Below are positions 15,445 to 27,756 of a stretch of 64,000 nucleotides of DNA, piece after piece. A program made the position numbers and the translations under genes. The first letter of the stretch is position 1, and every line of letters begins with the position of its first letter. The notes below the pieces were generated by a model. The model searched no databases and had not been told where the DNA came from. It saw only the letters and a program-made list of their open reading frames with translations. The DNA is from Hesseltinella vesiculosa. Its lineage: Eukaryota > Mucoromycota > Mucoromycetes > Mucorales > Cunninghamellaceae. The stretch spans positions 124,001 to 188,000 of the forward strand of contig MCGT01000042.1 of NCBI GenBank assembly GCA_002104935.1, read 5' to 3'.

Positions 15445-17276
15445 ATGTTCCCACAGCCGCACGGCCTGCCACATGACTATACCATTAACAAAAGGCAATT
15501 TTCAGCTTGGAATACTGGCCATGTACTTGCAGATATACGTGTCGATATTTGGGGAGATTTCGATGTCTTGTGCCCACTCATAAATAAGCGTTTTCCGGAG
15601 GCCAGCGCAGCAAAAGCTATGAAACTATTGAAACATGCTTTCCGTTCCATCAGCAAAAATACAAACATGATGCCAATGCAACTTTACGCCGAGCGACTCA
15701 TTACCTTCCTGGACAAAAAACCGACGAAAGAACGATTCCTCCGCATATTCTCACACGTCTTGGACCAGGCGGCTATTCATAAAACAGCTGATCAAACCAA
15801 AGCAAAAAACGAATTGAAGGCAGATCTTGTCGGCTCACTGCTGGTGGGGAATGCTTTGGATAAGCAAGCGCAAAAACTAATGAATGCAAGCACCACGTCA
15901 AGCTCGAATAGCGAAATGAAAGCTAGCACCAATCACGTACCGGACGATGACATTGATTCAGACGTCGACTTAAACTCCAGTACTTCCCGTTCGACTGAAG
16001 TTGAAAATGAAGACGCAGATGAATGCTCAAGCGATAGAATGGCTAAAAGCACCATTGAAAAGGCAGCCATCGAGATACACGAGCAATATACCCAAGGCAA
16101 GAAATAATCGGACGCCATCCATTATTTTCTCATTTGTACTTTTTTCGCTTCCTCTACATATTAGGCAGCCCGATCTCCTCTGCTGAACGATCCATCATGT
16201 CCTCCGGTCTCTCAGGTATCCTCGACTTTGTAGATGCGAACGAAGATGGCCAGCGATCATTATTTGAGGCATCGCTGTGGATGAAAATGCGTGCACATTA
16301 CGATCACACATTCAAAGAATCACTCGCATTTGCTCGACCTCCATATCTTGACGAAGCCCTGACACACATCATCCATCTGTGCGAGCGATCCAAGGGCGCA
16401 GCGGCCAGAGCCTATTTGACGAAGGCGATGGAGGCAGCCGACGCTGACGAAGATTCGATAATGGGCCTGAGACTTGTCGCGCAGATCATCGACTCATTGG
16501 CCATCCATCGCACCATGCTGGACCCCCTCCGTAAAACGCCACCCACCGAATATGACGTGGCCTTTAAATTGTGGTTACCACTGTTTGACCATTTATTTAG
16601 TGGCACGCCCATCTCAACAAGGATTGCGGAAACGAGCAACGAGGTCACGGCCGCCAACAAACGGGCACAGTATTCAAATGGTCATCCTATTGCGTTCAAG
16701 ATCGACATACGCTTTGTCCATGACTGTCACCACACATCCAAGATGATCGATGTTGCTGCAGCAGAGGCAGCCCGTGACGACAGCCACAACGACAAAACTA
16801 TCAACGACAACGCAAGGCTTTTGCGTGAAGGAAAAGATATTTTGGATAACCTGTTGAACACATCACTCGAGCAACAAGCCGCAAATTCCATGATGGGTGT
16901 GATCATTCAATTAGACGGCTTTCAAGGCTCCGTGTCATCGATCCATCTTGACCAACATGGCCTATACGTTGCCTTGCCGCGCTATCGCCTCCAATATCCA
17001 CGTTCTGCAGCATCTCTTCGCCGCTTTTCCGATACCCTTGACGCCCTTCTTGCTCTGAAGGATCAGCTTTGCTCGATCAGCGCTATCGTCAACAACCAGA
17101 TGGATTTGTGTAAGGATAAGCGCGCGTCTCTCGGCTCAAAACACGGTCGCCCTGCCACCGCCATCAAACCACACCGTCTCACCAAAAAGCAACGACCGAC
17201 TTGGTATTCTCCGCCACGCAACGACGCATCCTTATCATGTCTCCCATCGTTGCTTCCCCCATTCAAAGAAGGCTAG
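15445..17276 (+). CDS. Lineage-specific hypothetical protein, two exons joined by a GC-AG intron
   Basis: Two ORFs lie head to tail in different frames. Splicing out 16097-16164 with a GC donor (CCCAAG|GCAAGA) and an acceptor TATTAG joins them in frame as QYTQ-G-SPISSAERSIMSSG and gives about 587 residues. The N-terminal half has a Trp/Phe-rich start and an acidic Ser-rich stretch. The C-terminal half starts GLSGILDFVDANEDGQRSLF and ends basic. No signal peptide or membrane segment is seen. I recall similar hypothetical proteins as an expanded Mucorales family of unknown function, but this is from memory. If the GC intron is not used, these are two separate genes (15445-16107 and 16197-17276). 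An upstream exon is possible because CCCACAG just after the ATG is acceptor-like. Confidence 0.65.
16097..16164 (+). other. Candidate non-canonical GC-AG intron
   Basis: This 68-bp interval has a donor AAG|GCAAGA matching the tight consensus of GC-AG introns, a T-rich tract and a TTAG acceptor. Removing it restores one frame across two ORFs that otherwise overlap a stop (TAA at 16105). No GT donor in the area does the same job. Confidence 0.65.
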
Positions 17277-18091
17277 TGGTGTTAATCTCTTTCCAGTCCT
17301 TTGTGCATTCTAAACAATAAAATTGCGTGCTACTAGCACTGTTTTTTATTTTTGTTTTTTTTGTTTTTTTTGTAGCCAGTCACCGCTGGTTGTGGGTATC
17401 TGCGCGTAGTTGGAAGTTTGTCCTCAAATGTTTGGTAAGCGCCAGCGAGCAGACTAAGATCTTCTTTCCAAGGACATGTATGAAGCAGTTTCAACTCTGT
17501 CGGAATTACTGATGGCGTTGGTAGAAGCATGGAGGTTCCAAAGAGCATCCATAGCGATAAAAAAGTAGAAGTGGCCAAAAAGTAATTGGGTGCTGTTTAC
17601 TCTTGGTACATAATGCACTGTGTTCAAGGTAGCTCACGATCTTGGACGTAGCGCGTAGGACAAAATAAAAGTTGAGTTAACATGACCATGAATGACCGTG
17701 AACGTACTGCATACGACATAAAAAAAAAAAAAAAAAAAGCTGAGCGGGCATTCCACGTTGATCGAACGATCTGAAGTCTGCCCTTGCCATGTCACTCGAT
17801 TAGCATCACAAGCATTAATTATGGTGTTGCCAATTGTGAAAATTATTGTATTGTATTTAACAGAAGGGAAGAAAAGAGAGGGATACTACATACAAATGAA
17901 GAATGGGCTAATTGAGACAGAATGTCAAAACGTTTGCGATGGAAGAGACAGCTGGCATTCAAGATTTCCTATTGGACCACTTTTTCCAATTCTTTTTATT
18001 TTTTATTTTCATCTCTCTCATCTTTTTTTTTTTTTCCCTACCTCTTGTTCTAGTTCATCGCTCCACGTGGCGATTCTTTTATATTTAGACA
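17277..18091. other. Intergenic region, no gene seen
   Basis: Contains AATAAA at about 17318 (a plausible poly(A) signal of the preceding gene), an A tract near 17720-17738 and a T/C-rich leader just before the beta-COP start. ORFs here are short and unrecognisable. Confidence 0.5.
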
Positions 18092-21000
18092 ATGAACGAA
18101 CTATGTTATACACTGGTGCATCAGGATGATGCCAGCGAACAACCCAGTATCCAAGATTTTCAACGTGCCTTTGAAAAAGGGTCAGATGAAACACGTGTGG
18201 AAACCATGAAGCAGCTTCTTGTCATCATGTTGAACGGCGATCCTATGGAAAAGCTCTTGCTGCATGTCATTCGCTTTGTCCTTCCATCCAAGAACAAGCA
18301 ACTCAAGAAACTTTTACATATCTATTGGGAAATCTGTCCTAAAACAAAGCCTGATGGTAAACTCAAAGAAGAATTCATCTTGGTTTGGTAAGAATAACCG
18401 TGTTTAAATATGTCTATCTTTTCGCTGATCACAATACTTTTTTTTTTTATATCGATAGCAATGCTCTTCGAAACGACTTGCAACATCCTAATGAATACAT
18501 TCGTGGTGCTACCCTGCGTTTCCTGTGCAAAATCAAAGAAGCGGATGTATTGGAACCACTTGTTCCTTCAGTCCGGTCTTGTTTGGTAAACATTCTGCGC
18601 AATTGTCAAAAGCCATGCTTCTTATCAATTTTTTCCCCCTCCTCTCATTGTATATATCATTAGGAACACCGCCATTCGTATGTTCGCAAAAATGCCGTGT
18701 TTGCTATTGGGTCCATTTATCGTCATTTTGACTTTTTGTTTCCGGACGCCCCTGAGGTTATTCAGCAATTTTTGATGACGGAAGCTGACTCAACCTGCCG
18801 TCGCAACGCATTTGTCGTATTGTGTTCTATTGCCCAGCCTTTTGCTGTTGAGTTTTTATCGCAATCTTTTGCATTGGTCACGTCCTTTGATGAACTATTG
18901 CAACTGGCCGTCATAGAGTTGATTCGCAAGGACAGCAAAGCTAACCTCGCCAACAAGGTAAAAAAAAAATGCTGCTCGTTGAAATCTCTTGTCATAGCGT
19001 AACACTCTCTCTGTCTTGCGACTTCGCTCACGATATTAGGGCGCTTATATTCGATGTGTGTCTGAACTACTTGAAGCCAGCTCGCACTCTGTCAAGTACG
19101 AAGCCGCCAACATTTTGATGGTCTTAACATCCAACCCTGCTGCTGTCAAAGGTATGTTTCATATCAAGAAAAAGACGGTGAATCTCACCATTGTATTATC
19201 ACACCTGAAGCTGCCGCCTCCTGTTATATCGAGCTTGTTGTCAAGGAATCCGATAACAATGTCAAGCTGATTGTCTTGGATCGACTGCGGGACCTTCATT
19301 CTAAGCACGAACACGTTCTCGATGGTCTGGTCATGGATGTGCTTCAGGTTTTATCTAGCCCCGACATTGATGTGCGACGCAAGGCTCTGAACATTGCTAT
19401 GGACATGGTGTCCTCCCGAAATGTGCAGGAAGTCATCTTGGTCCTGAAGAAGGAATTGGTCAAGACACATGATCAAGAGTATGAAAAGGTAAGAAAACTG
19501 CGCCATAACATACCATCACTACATTTATCTTTTAATGTCTCATGCTAGAACGCCGAATACCGCCAGTTATTGATCCAGGCCATCCACACCTGCGCAATTC
19601 AATTCTCAGAAGTAGCTGCTAACGTGGTGCATGTATTGATGGAATTCTTGGGAGATGCCAACAATCCTTCAGCCGTTGATGTGATTGCTTTTGTTCGTCA
19701 AGTCGTTGAAAAATTCCCCAATTTGCGCAACTCGATTTTAGAAAAGCTCATGGGAACCTTTGGCGATATGAAGTCTAGCAAAGTCTTCCGTGGTGCTCTA
19801 TGGATCATGGGCGAATACTGCCAGGACGAAAACGAAATCAACGATGCTTGGGAACAAATCCGTGATGCTCTTGGTGAAATTCCTCTCTTGGCCTCCGAAC
19901 AACGTGCATTAGATGAATTGGACGAACCTAATGCTGACCTCTCTGTCGACACCTTGAATGCCACCTCTACAGGCGGAGCTACTCGTCGCATTCTACCGGA
20001 TGGCACCTATGCTACGGAAAGTGCCTACACTGCTCCAGCTTCTGCTAGTCGCCACGACACAAGCAAATCTTCTGCCAAGCCTCCTTTACGAGGTAATATC
20101 ATGGAATGTGAATGTAACAATGACAAAGCTAACGTCGCTCTTTCTCTTTCTGCAGCTCTTCTTTTGAACGGTGATTATTATCTTGGAACAGTCTTGTCGA
20201 CGACACTAGTTAAGCTCGCGCTACGCTATAGCGAGTCGGTAACCGATTCTTCGTTGGCAAACGCCCGTCGTGCTGAGGCTATGTTGATCATGACCAGCAT
20301 TGTGCGTGTTGGTCAATCTCAGTTCGTTGCCCACCACATCGACGAAGATTCCTATGACCGTATAATGCAAGACCTTCGTGTTATCGGTAATGAAAGCAGC
20401 GTCATCGACCAAGTCTACTTGGTGGATACGAAAACTGTTTACGCCAAACAAATTCAAGAAGAAGAGGTATGATGGACTGGTGATTCCTTTTTTTGCCCTA
20501 ATTTACTCACTGCTCCTTTCTCCGCTACAGAAACGTGCTGCTGATGCAAGAGCTACCGATGAAGCTAGCGTTAAAGTGCAGGTCGATGATGCCATCATGT
20601 TCCGCCAGCTTAGCAAGAAAACTGGTGGCACCAATGCAGACGAGGTAACGGATATTTTTTTTTATGAAATGAGTGGCTTACTCTGTATTTCATTTTAGTA
20701 TGAACAAGACCTTTCTCGAGCAACAGGCGTTGCCGATAGCAAAGATGACTTGATGTCCAAGCTGAGTCGCATTATACAACTGACTGGATTCTCTGATCAA
20801 GTTTATGCTGAAGCTGTGGTTAATGTTCACCAATACGACGTGCTATTAGGTAAATTCTCTGCCTTCTTTCTTTCATAGAAATATCGACCACCAACAACCT
20901 TCTCACCGCCTTTATTTGCAATAGATGTTTTGATTGTGAATCAAACACCTGACACATTGCAGAACTTGACGGTTGAGTTTGCAACCTTGGGTGATTTGAA

Positions 21001-21616
21001 GCTGGTAGATCGCCCTACCTCACACAGCTTGGGTCCCCATGCCTTTTTGACCATCAAAGCCTCCATCAAAGTATCGAGTACCGAAACTGGCGTCATCTTC
21101 GGCAATATTGTGTATGATACCAATGCCGCCGCCAATGACAGTAACTGTGTTGTCTTGAATGATGTCCACATTGATATCGTCGATTACATCAACCCAGCCA
21201 CTTGCACAGAAACTCAGGTAAGAGAAAAGAGTAGTAGAGATGGTGATGAAGGATGTTTTCTGATCTCGTCACTCCTTTCAAAGTTCCGGTCCCACTGGGT
21301 CGAGTTTGAATGGGAAAACAAGGTTAATGTCAACACAAGTATCACGGATCTTCGCCAATATCTCGACCATCTTACCAAATCGACCAATCTACGTTGTTTG
21401 ACTCCTGAGCGTCAGCTGGAAGGTGATTGTGGTTTCCTCTCTGCTAATCTCTATGCACGAAGCATTTTTGGCGAAGATGCTTTAGCCAACATCAGCATCG
21501 AAAAGAACAGCGGTGGCCCTATCTCTGGCCATATCCGCATCCGAAGTAAGACTCAAGGTTTAGCTCTTAGCTTAGGCGACAAGATCACTCTTGTACAGAA
21601 ATCCTTGACAGCCTAG
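18092..21616 (+). CDS. SEC26: Coatomer subunit beta (beta-COP, Sec26)
   Basis: About eight short introns join into roughly 950 residues, the usual beta-COP length. The N-terminus (CYTLVHQDD) is followed by adaptin-like HEAT repeats such as [52 protein letters not shown] and [18 protein letters not shown] linker rich in Ala/Ser precedes the C-terminal coatomer beta appendage region with [14 protein letters not shown], the [13 protein letters not shown] block ([14 protein letters not shown]) and [14 protein letters not shown]. It ends at TAG 21614-21616. Beta-COP is part of the COPI F-subcomplex that coats Golgi vesicles for retrograde transport to the ER. The ATG at 18092 opens directly into the conserved N-terminus. 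Confidence 0.93.
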
Positions 21617-21791
21617 AACCCTTCCCTAAAACATTTTTTTATCCTCAGCTTTTGAAATACAGAAAAAAAAAAAAGTACCACCACACAGGGTTTTCAGTGA
21701 TAAATTGGCGTGCAAGATAATTTTTTTAGCAGGCAAAAGAAACCCAATTCAAAGACATATCCACCTCACACAAACCTGGCCTCCAGTGCAA

Positions 21792-22034
21792 TTACAAAAA
21801 GGCCACTCTTTTTTCAAGAGTGTCGCGTCCGTCATTGTCAGGAAACGCCCAAAAGAAATGTTTTCTTCCTTGCACCCAGCCTTCCTTTCCTTGCACGCAA
21901 GTACGGTACCAGCATCTACGTCCTTCAAACTCGGGTAGATGCCGTTTGCACTTGCAATCGGAACACTGGGCAAGTGGTGCAACATCTGAGACAGCAGGAT
22001 CGCTTTGAATCAATCGTGGATGAGGCTCAGCCAT
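21792..22034 (-). pseudogene. Fragment with Cys-rich zinc-finger-like domain
   Basis: A short minus-strand frame from ATG 22032-22034 reads QCSDCKCKRHLPEFEGRRCW and then YRTC before it degrades into unrelated sequence. The pattern C-x2-C-x-C...F-E-G-x2-C-x3-C resembles small treble-clef-like domains of Mucoromycota proteins. A second copy of the same domain lies at 56573 on the plus strand. The second CxxC half is lost here, so it is called a remnant. The original gene's function is unknown. Confidence 0.5.
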
Positions 22035-22279
22035 TGGGAAGTTCTATTTCCATCTTCATCGTGTCTTCCACTGTAACGCTGAATTGCAGTGTTATATAGT
22101 CGTCCAATGTTGCGCGATGTCATGACAGTTGGGTTGAGTTGATAGAAATGAGAATGAATAAAATGACGAAAAGGGAAAGTAAAGAAAAAAAAAAAGGAAG
22201 AGAGGCGTGCTTTTTTTTTTTTGAAATTTTTAATACCAGGTTCCAGATGACGATGATTGGCGGAGGTCGATTTTGGCGC

Positions 22280-22720
22280 TTTTTTTTCTGGTTGTCTCGA
22301 TTTCGACGTTTTTTTAGCTGGGGAGGCGGAGATTGTAAATCATCATTCTTCAAATTTTGGCTGGGCAACTATGCGCAATCAACATGATATTTTCATGACC
22401 ATTTGTTTTCATCTTTTTTAGTACCTACAAAAAATCTTAATTGGATCCATAAGCTCAAAAGAGATCTATAGCGCTTTTTCGGTTTTTCAAAATCCCTGAG
22501 GGTAACCCTGGCCATTTTTGGTCAAAAAACATGGAGCCAAGTCTGTGCCAAGAATGGAAACTCCGCCAAGTCACAACAAAATTTCCATGACGCCCTGTTT
22601 ACGATATAAACTGTTCGTGGCTAAGCTCCTGTGACACTACTTGATACTTCCTGGTAACCAACATTTGTATAAAATATGCCTCCACGACCAAAACCTAGCA
22701 GGAGGGGAGATGATGTGGTA
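22280..22720 (+). repeat. Dispersed repeat R1, copy A (5' leader plus ORF start)
   Basis: The segment with AGCTGGGG..CGGAGATTG, TTTTGGCTGGGCAAC, TTGGATCCATAAGCTCAAAAG, CCTGAGGG and CTGGCCATTTTTGGTC recurs in the same order at 39430-39790 on the other strand. Copy A runs into an ATG at about 22678 that opens MPPRPKPSRRGDDVVPDKIK before a stop about 65 codons on. Copy B has the matching codon mutated to ATA. This suggests the 5' end of a former mobile element gene. Confidence 0.7.
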
Positions 22721-22867
22721 CCAGACAAAATCAAACGGCTACAAAGATTTTCGGCATTTTATTTTTCTAAAAAAAGCTTCGCATGCACTGAAGATCTGGC
22801 TTGCGTGAGTTGGAGGCAAGTTTGCGGGAACCAGGGATCGGGTTTGTGGTGACTTGTGTGTCGCGTT

Positions 22868-22922
22868 CGCTTGCACCGGACTTGCTTTGCGTTCAAATCG
22901 GACCTTGTTTGCGTGCAATGAA
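22868..22922 (+). repeat. Dispersed repeat R2, copy A
   Basis: About 55 bp (TTGCACCGGACTTGCTTTGC, then GTTCAAATCGGACCTTGTTT, then GCGTGC) matches 56121-56174 on the same strand with a one-base gap and a few substitutions. Not coding in either place. Confidence 0.65.
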
Positions 22923-23354
22923 GTTTCTTTTGCCTGTGAATTGAGTATATTCTGTCTGCCTGCTGAAATTTTTATCCTGCGCGCCCAAAACAAATTACTG
23001 AAAATACTGTAACAGTAGCCGTTGACAACAGGTGAGTGCATTTTTCTTTTCGATTTCTTCCGACCCTTTCACTGGCTTTCTTATCGACATTACTGCACGT
23101 GGCTATCATTACAGTTTCAGGAGCTTCTCGGAGCTGTTATTCGGTGCTGGGTTCAGCCTCTTTATATATACTAGCCAGATTATTCGACAGAAGAGATTTT
23201 GTCCACAGGTTATTGTATCCACATGAACTTCTAATGGGCCTATCGCGAGAGTCGTAAAAAAAAAAGTCACTCCGACAGCGTCCTCTTTTTTTTTTTTTTT
23301 TTGCAAGCAGGCACCCAATTTGCTTTTTCGCTTCTTTTTGTCCAATCCTGAAAC

Positions 23355-26300
23355 ATGGATACCGCGAAAAGTGCTCATGAGCCATCAGGCTTGCCTCCCA
23401 ACGTAAGCCAAGAAGATATAGAAAGATGTAGTTCATCTTCTTATCATTCATATCGCTTTTATCATTGAACTATTGGTGCTAATTGCAAGTAGACATTTAC
23501 GATACCAGCGCCAGTCGATGTCGGTTTAACACCTTTTTGGACAACTCTGAAACAGAGAGGCTGCTTTCTGATGCAAAAATCGCAATCAGCAGGCGTACTC
23601 AAGAGCTTGCTGACAACAATTGCTAATGTACTGGACACGAAGCAGCCACCATACCGTATCTTGTTCCAAAGGGATCCTAGTACGGTGTCGCTCCTGATTG
23701 CTGTGGCTGAAACTGACGCCTTCATAGAAAAGGCATGGCAATGGTTGCAGCAAAACATATTTCCAGAGATGGATAGCATGGACAGCGGCTATGCAAAGGA
23801 AGAATTTGTCAAAACCAAAATCCAAATGATTGTCACAGCAACTGGTAAAAAAGAACCCTGGGTTTGGCGACGACTGACAGTTTTTTTTTTTTTTACCATG
23901 CAGATGCTGGTACGGATGAACTTTCGACCGATGAGTCCGTGCGTAGTGCTTCAAGGTCATTCCGGCAGCTGTTTGATGTTCCTAGTTCTGAGCGATTAGT
24001 AAGCTGTATGTACGAAGCATGTTATTCGAAAGCATCGGATTGATTTTAAATTGACTTTCATTGCACTCCTCAACGCCATAGACTATTCCTGCGCTTTTAA
24101 TTCGAGGCAAGGCTGGTTTTACATCAGTGAGAATTACATTGGATTCCATTCCTTTTTACTTGGTGTGGAAACAAAGCTGCTCCTGGAACTCAAGGACGTT
24201 CAAGATATCCAAAAGGAAAAATCGAAGCGAAGCGTGTTCCCGGATACAATCCGTATTACTACCAAGGACAGTAAAGAGGCAAGCATATTTATTGATTGAA
24301 ACTTGGATAGCTGATGCTTGTCCCTTTTTAGTATATTTTCTCCACAATGTTCAAGCGAGATGAAGTGTATGATTTACTTGTGCATCTTGCTGGCCAGGCA
24401 ATGCTTCGCTTGCTGAAACATTCGAGTGGCGACACTCCAGGCGCTGCCATCTACTCTGCCAGTGAAGCTGAAAGCAGCGCGTTTGGCCCGTTCGTTTCGT
24501 CACCACATGCTGCTACCGATCATAACACAGCTGCGTCTACTGCTCCACCCTCCGAACGCCATCTGATAAAACCTTTGAAACAAGACCTCGCTACCCAGAA
24601 ACGAAACCACGATTTTTGCCATCGTTTCCGCTTGCCTATGACCGAGCAGCTCTCAGATTCATTGGAGATAGCTTATACCCTGAAATCACGGTCCAATTCA
24701 AGCAACACGCCTACCCCTGAAGACATCCATGGACGTGTGTATCTCTCTGAAAACTTCCTCGTGTATGAATCTCAGCAGCGTTTACCGAAGCCTCAGCAGC
24801 ATCAGCCTATCCTCTGGCTGACCTTACCATTGTATACTGTCCGCCGAGTGGAACGCATCAATGCTGGATCCTATAATGCCGGTCTCTCTATTACAACTTG
24901 CCATCAAATTGAACATATCTTCCGATTCCAGGTAACGACAGAAATAGCACATTGAGAAAGCGAAGGCTAATTTTTTTTTTTTTTTTTTTTTTTTTTTGCA
25001 TGTGCGGCAATGATACAAAGGGGCTAAAGCCGACCATGGAGGCATTTTGCCAGCGACTGCGATCCTACTTGAGATTGCAAACATTGGCCTACAAGCACCT
25101 GAAGGTGTATTTGGAGCCATTTATATCTGAAAAGATGTTTGATGCCATCCCTGATCAATCTGTTGGCCGTTTGATTGATGTGGATGATAGCTCAAGTAAT
25201 TTGATCCAAGTAGGTGGCCTTGGCCAGCGATTTGGCTACCCAGGCAACCCCAAACAGACAAAGGACCGTAGCAAAATGAGACTTTGGAATCAATACTTCA
25301 CAGGTACTTATTGGTCTCTGAGAATGAAGGAATTCTTTACTCACTGATATCGAATGTGATAGAGAATGGTAGGAATCTAGCAATGCTGCACACACCTACT
25401 TTTGGTAAACTTGTTCGCGTGGGCCTTCCCAATGAACTACGTGGCGAAATTTGGGAAATGTGCTCTGGTTCCGCTTATTTGCGCTTCAGCTCCTCTGGTG
25501 TCTACGACGACTTGATAAAAATGTATTCAGGACAATCATCGTTGGCCACTGAAGAAATCGAAAAAGACTTGACGCGTTCCCTGCCTGAATATCCTGGTTA
25601 TCAAACTGGTGAAGGAATAGACCGACTGCGGCGAGTGCTTACGGCTTATTCATGGCGAAATCCTGAACTCGGCTACTGCCAAGCCATGAATATTGTCACA
25701 TCAGCAATGCTGATCTACGCTACTGAAGAGCAAGCATTTTGGCTATTGAATGTGTTGGTGGATGAGCTTTGCCCGGGATATTACAGCACATCCATGTATG
25801 GCGCACTGCTGGACCAAATCATCTTTGAGCAGTTGGTTGAAAAAACGATGCCTATATTGTGGGACCACTTTAAAAGCACTGATGTTCAGCTGTCTGTTGC
25901 ATGTTTACCCTGGTTTCTCAGCCTTTACGTTAACTCCATGCCTCTACTCTTTGCCTTTCGCGTCCTCGATTGCTTATTCATGGAAGGACCAAGGATACTT
26001 TTTCAAATTGGGTAAATCTTTGGATTCTCGCCTTTTTTTTTTCTTTTGCTTGCTCACTGCTTTTACTAGTTTGGCAATTTTGAAAATGAACGGAGATGCC
26101 CTTTTGAAATCCAAGGACGATGGCGCGTTTTTGGACATCTTGAAGCATTTCTTCACAACCCTTGGCGATCCTATTGGCAGCAGCAAACAACCTGGTCAAG
26201 CAAGTCGGCTTACTGTATGCTAACTAAAAAGCACAAGCGAGAAAAAAAAAGGCTAACCCTTCAACTTCATTATCTGGATATCGGCTCTTGTTTTGTAGAA

Positions 26301-27593
26301 GTTCAATGAATTGATGCTCATTGCTGTAAGCCTTATATTTGCATGGATTTTTCATACTCTAACTCCAATCCATTTTTTTCAAAAAAAAAAAAAAAAAAAA
26401 CAGTATAGAGAATTCTCTCTCGTGACTGATGATATGATCAAAGAAATGAGACGAACCAATCAACTCAAGGTCGCAGCCAGTATCGAATCATACACGAAAC
26501 GCTCTGCCATTCGCCATTTGGATGATATGGCTGGATTCACAAAGGACGAAGTGGCGATCATTTACGACAAATTTTTTGGTGCCTTGTACTATGCCAAGAC
26601 CCAAGGCGACCGCCAGGACCATCAACTGGACTTTCACAGTTTTTTACTCTTTCTGGAGGGTGTGACGACGTGGGGGAAAACAGTTCGCGCCCAGTATTCT
26701 CCTAAATCAAAGATTCAGCTGCATGATTTTGCAAATCGCCTATATTTGCATTTCAAGCTACCACAACATTTGGGTATCAGTTTCCAAGATGCTGTCACTG
26801 GCCTTAGCGAGATATTACATGGTGTAAGTGGACCACAACCAAAAAAAAAAAACTGACGGCATTTTTACCACAGGACTTGATGTCGATTATAGAGCTCTTC
26901 TTCAAGCTTTACAGTAATGATGGAAACAAATTGAACATGCAAGAATTGACCGATCTGGCGAAAGACGTATCGTGGTTCGTTGTGCAACTTCATCAAGACG
27001 ATGCTGCGCTTGGTTGGGATGCGATACGTGCATTGGTCCTTGGTGGCCTTGAGCAGTCGGCTGTTGAACATGGTGATGACCCTCCAGACACCGAGTCATT
27101 GGTAACGAAGATGGTTGGCGTTCAAGGTTCGTTAGCGCAACGATTTAGTGCCTTGGATCAAATCCTACAGCAATACAGTGCAGCATGCTCTCTTTCATTG
27201 CCGTCGTTCCGTATGGTTGTGTTGACAAACGAAACATTGGAAATGCTGTTTGACCATGAATTCCAAGATAGCTTCCATCTCGAAAACTCCAACTCCGTCG
27301 AGAGGCAAAAATCTTTGGGTCGCGAGTTGTTTGAAAACCTGTTCCGCGAAGGCAAGAACCTTGCTCAAGCCCCCTCTCCTAGAATGACATCCAGTTCGAC
27401 AACAACAGCTTCCCCGCTTTCAAAAGCCTTACCGGTACAATCAACTCCAAATAGCACTAGCATTGGTCAAATTGCACAGACGGCCACTGTGGAGGACAAC
27501 GATAACATCGAGAGCGAAGTCGACCAACTTTTCAAACAATTGGGACATTTGGACGTCGAAGGATCTACTGACAACCCTTTCACGTTTGACTAA
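23355..27593 (+). CDS. GRAM-TBC domain Rab GTPase-activating protein (TBC1D8/9, Gyp2/Mdr1 type)
   Basis: Some ten or more exons give an estimated 1,100-1,200 residues. The first exon is tiny (MDTAKSAHEPSGLPPN). Two GRAM-like modules follow: FNSRQGWFYISENYIGFHSF and, after a Ser/Ala-rich linker, GRVYLSENFLVYESQ. The TBC domain has the arginine finger IEKDLTRSLPEY and the glutamine finger ELGYCQAMNIV, both intact. A C-terminal region with FTKDEVAIIYDKFF is EF-hand-like, as in TBC1D8/9 and yeast Gyp2. TBC proteins supply Arg and Gln residues that speed GTP hydrolysis by Rab proteins; the GRAM modules suggest membrane lipid binding. The Rab target is not predictable here. The end at 27591-27593 follows an acidic LFKQLGHLD segment. 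Confidence 0.88.
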
Positions 27594-27756
27594 AAACTCT
27601 TTACCATCCTTAAATAGAGATACGGTCGTATATTGTATACAATAATAAATACCCTCGCTAGCAAAATAGCATATGATCGTCGTTCAATGGGTGGGTTTAT
27701 TTTGTGAATTGATAATAAAATAGACAAATTAAAAAAAATGCAAAGATCTAGTTGAT

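Larger units (their letters stand above)
21617..23354. other. Repeat-rich spacer between beta-COP and Rab GAP genes
   Basis: Besides the Cys-rich remnant, R1 and R2 listed separately, no intact gene is seen. The stretch 22960-23354 holds AT-rich sequence, two long T tracts and presumably the promoter of the gene starting at 23355. Confidence 0.5.
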
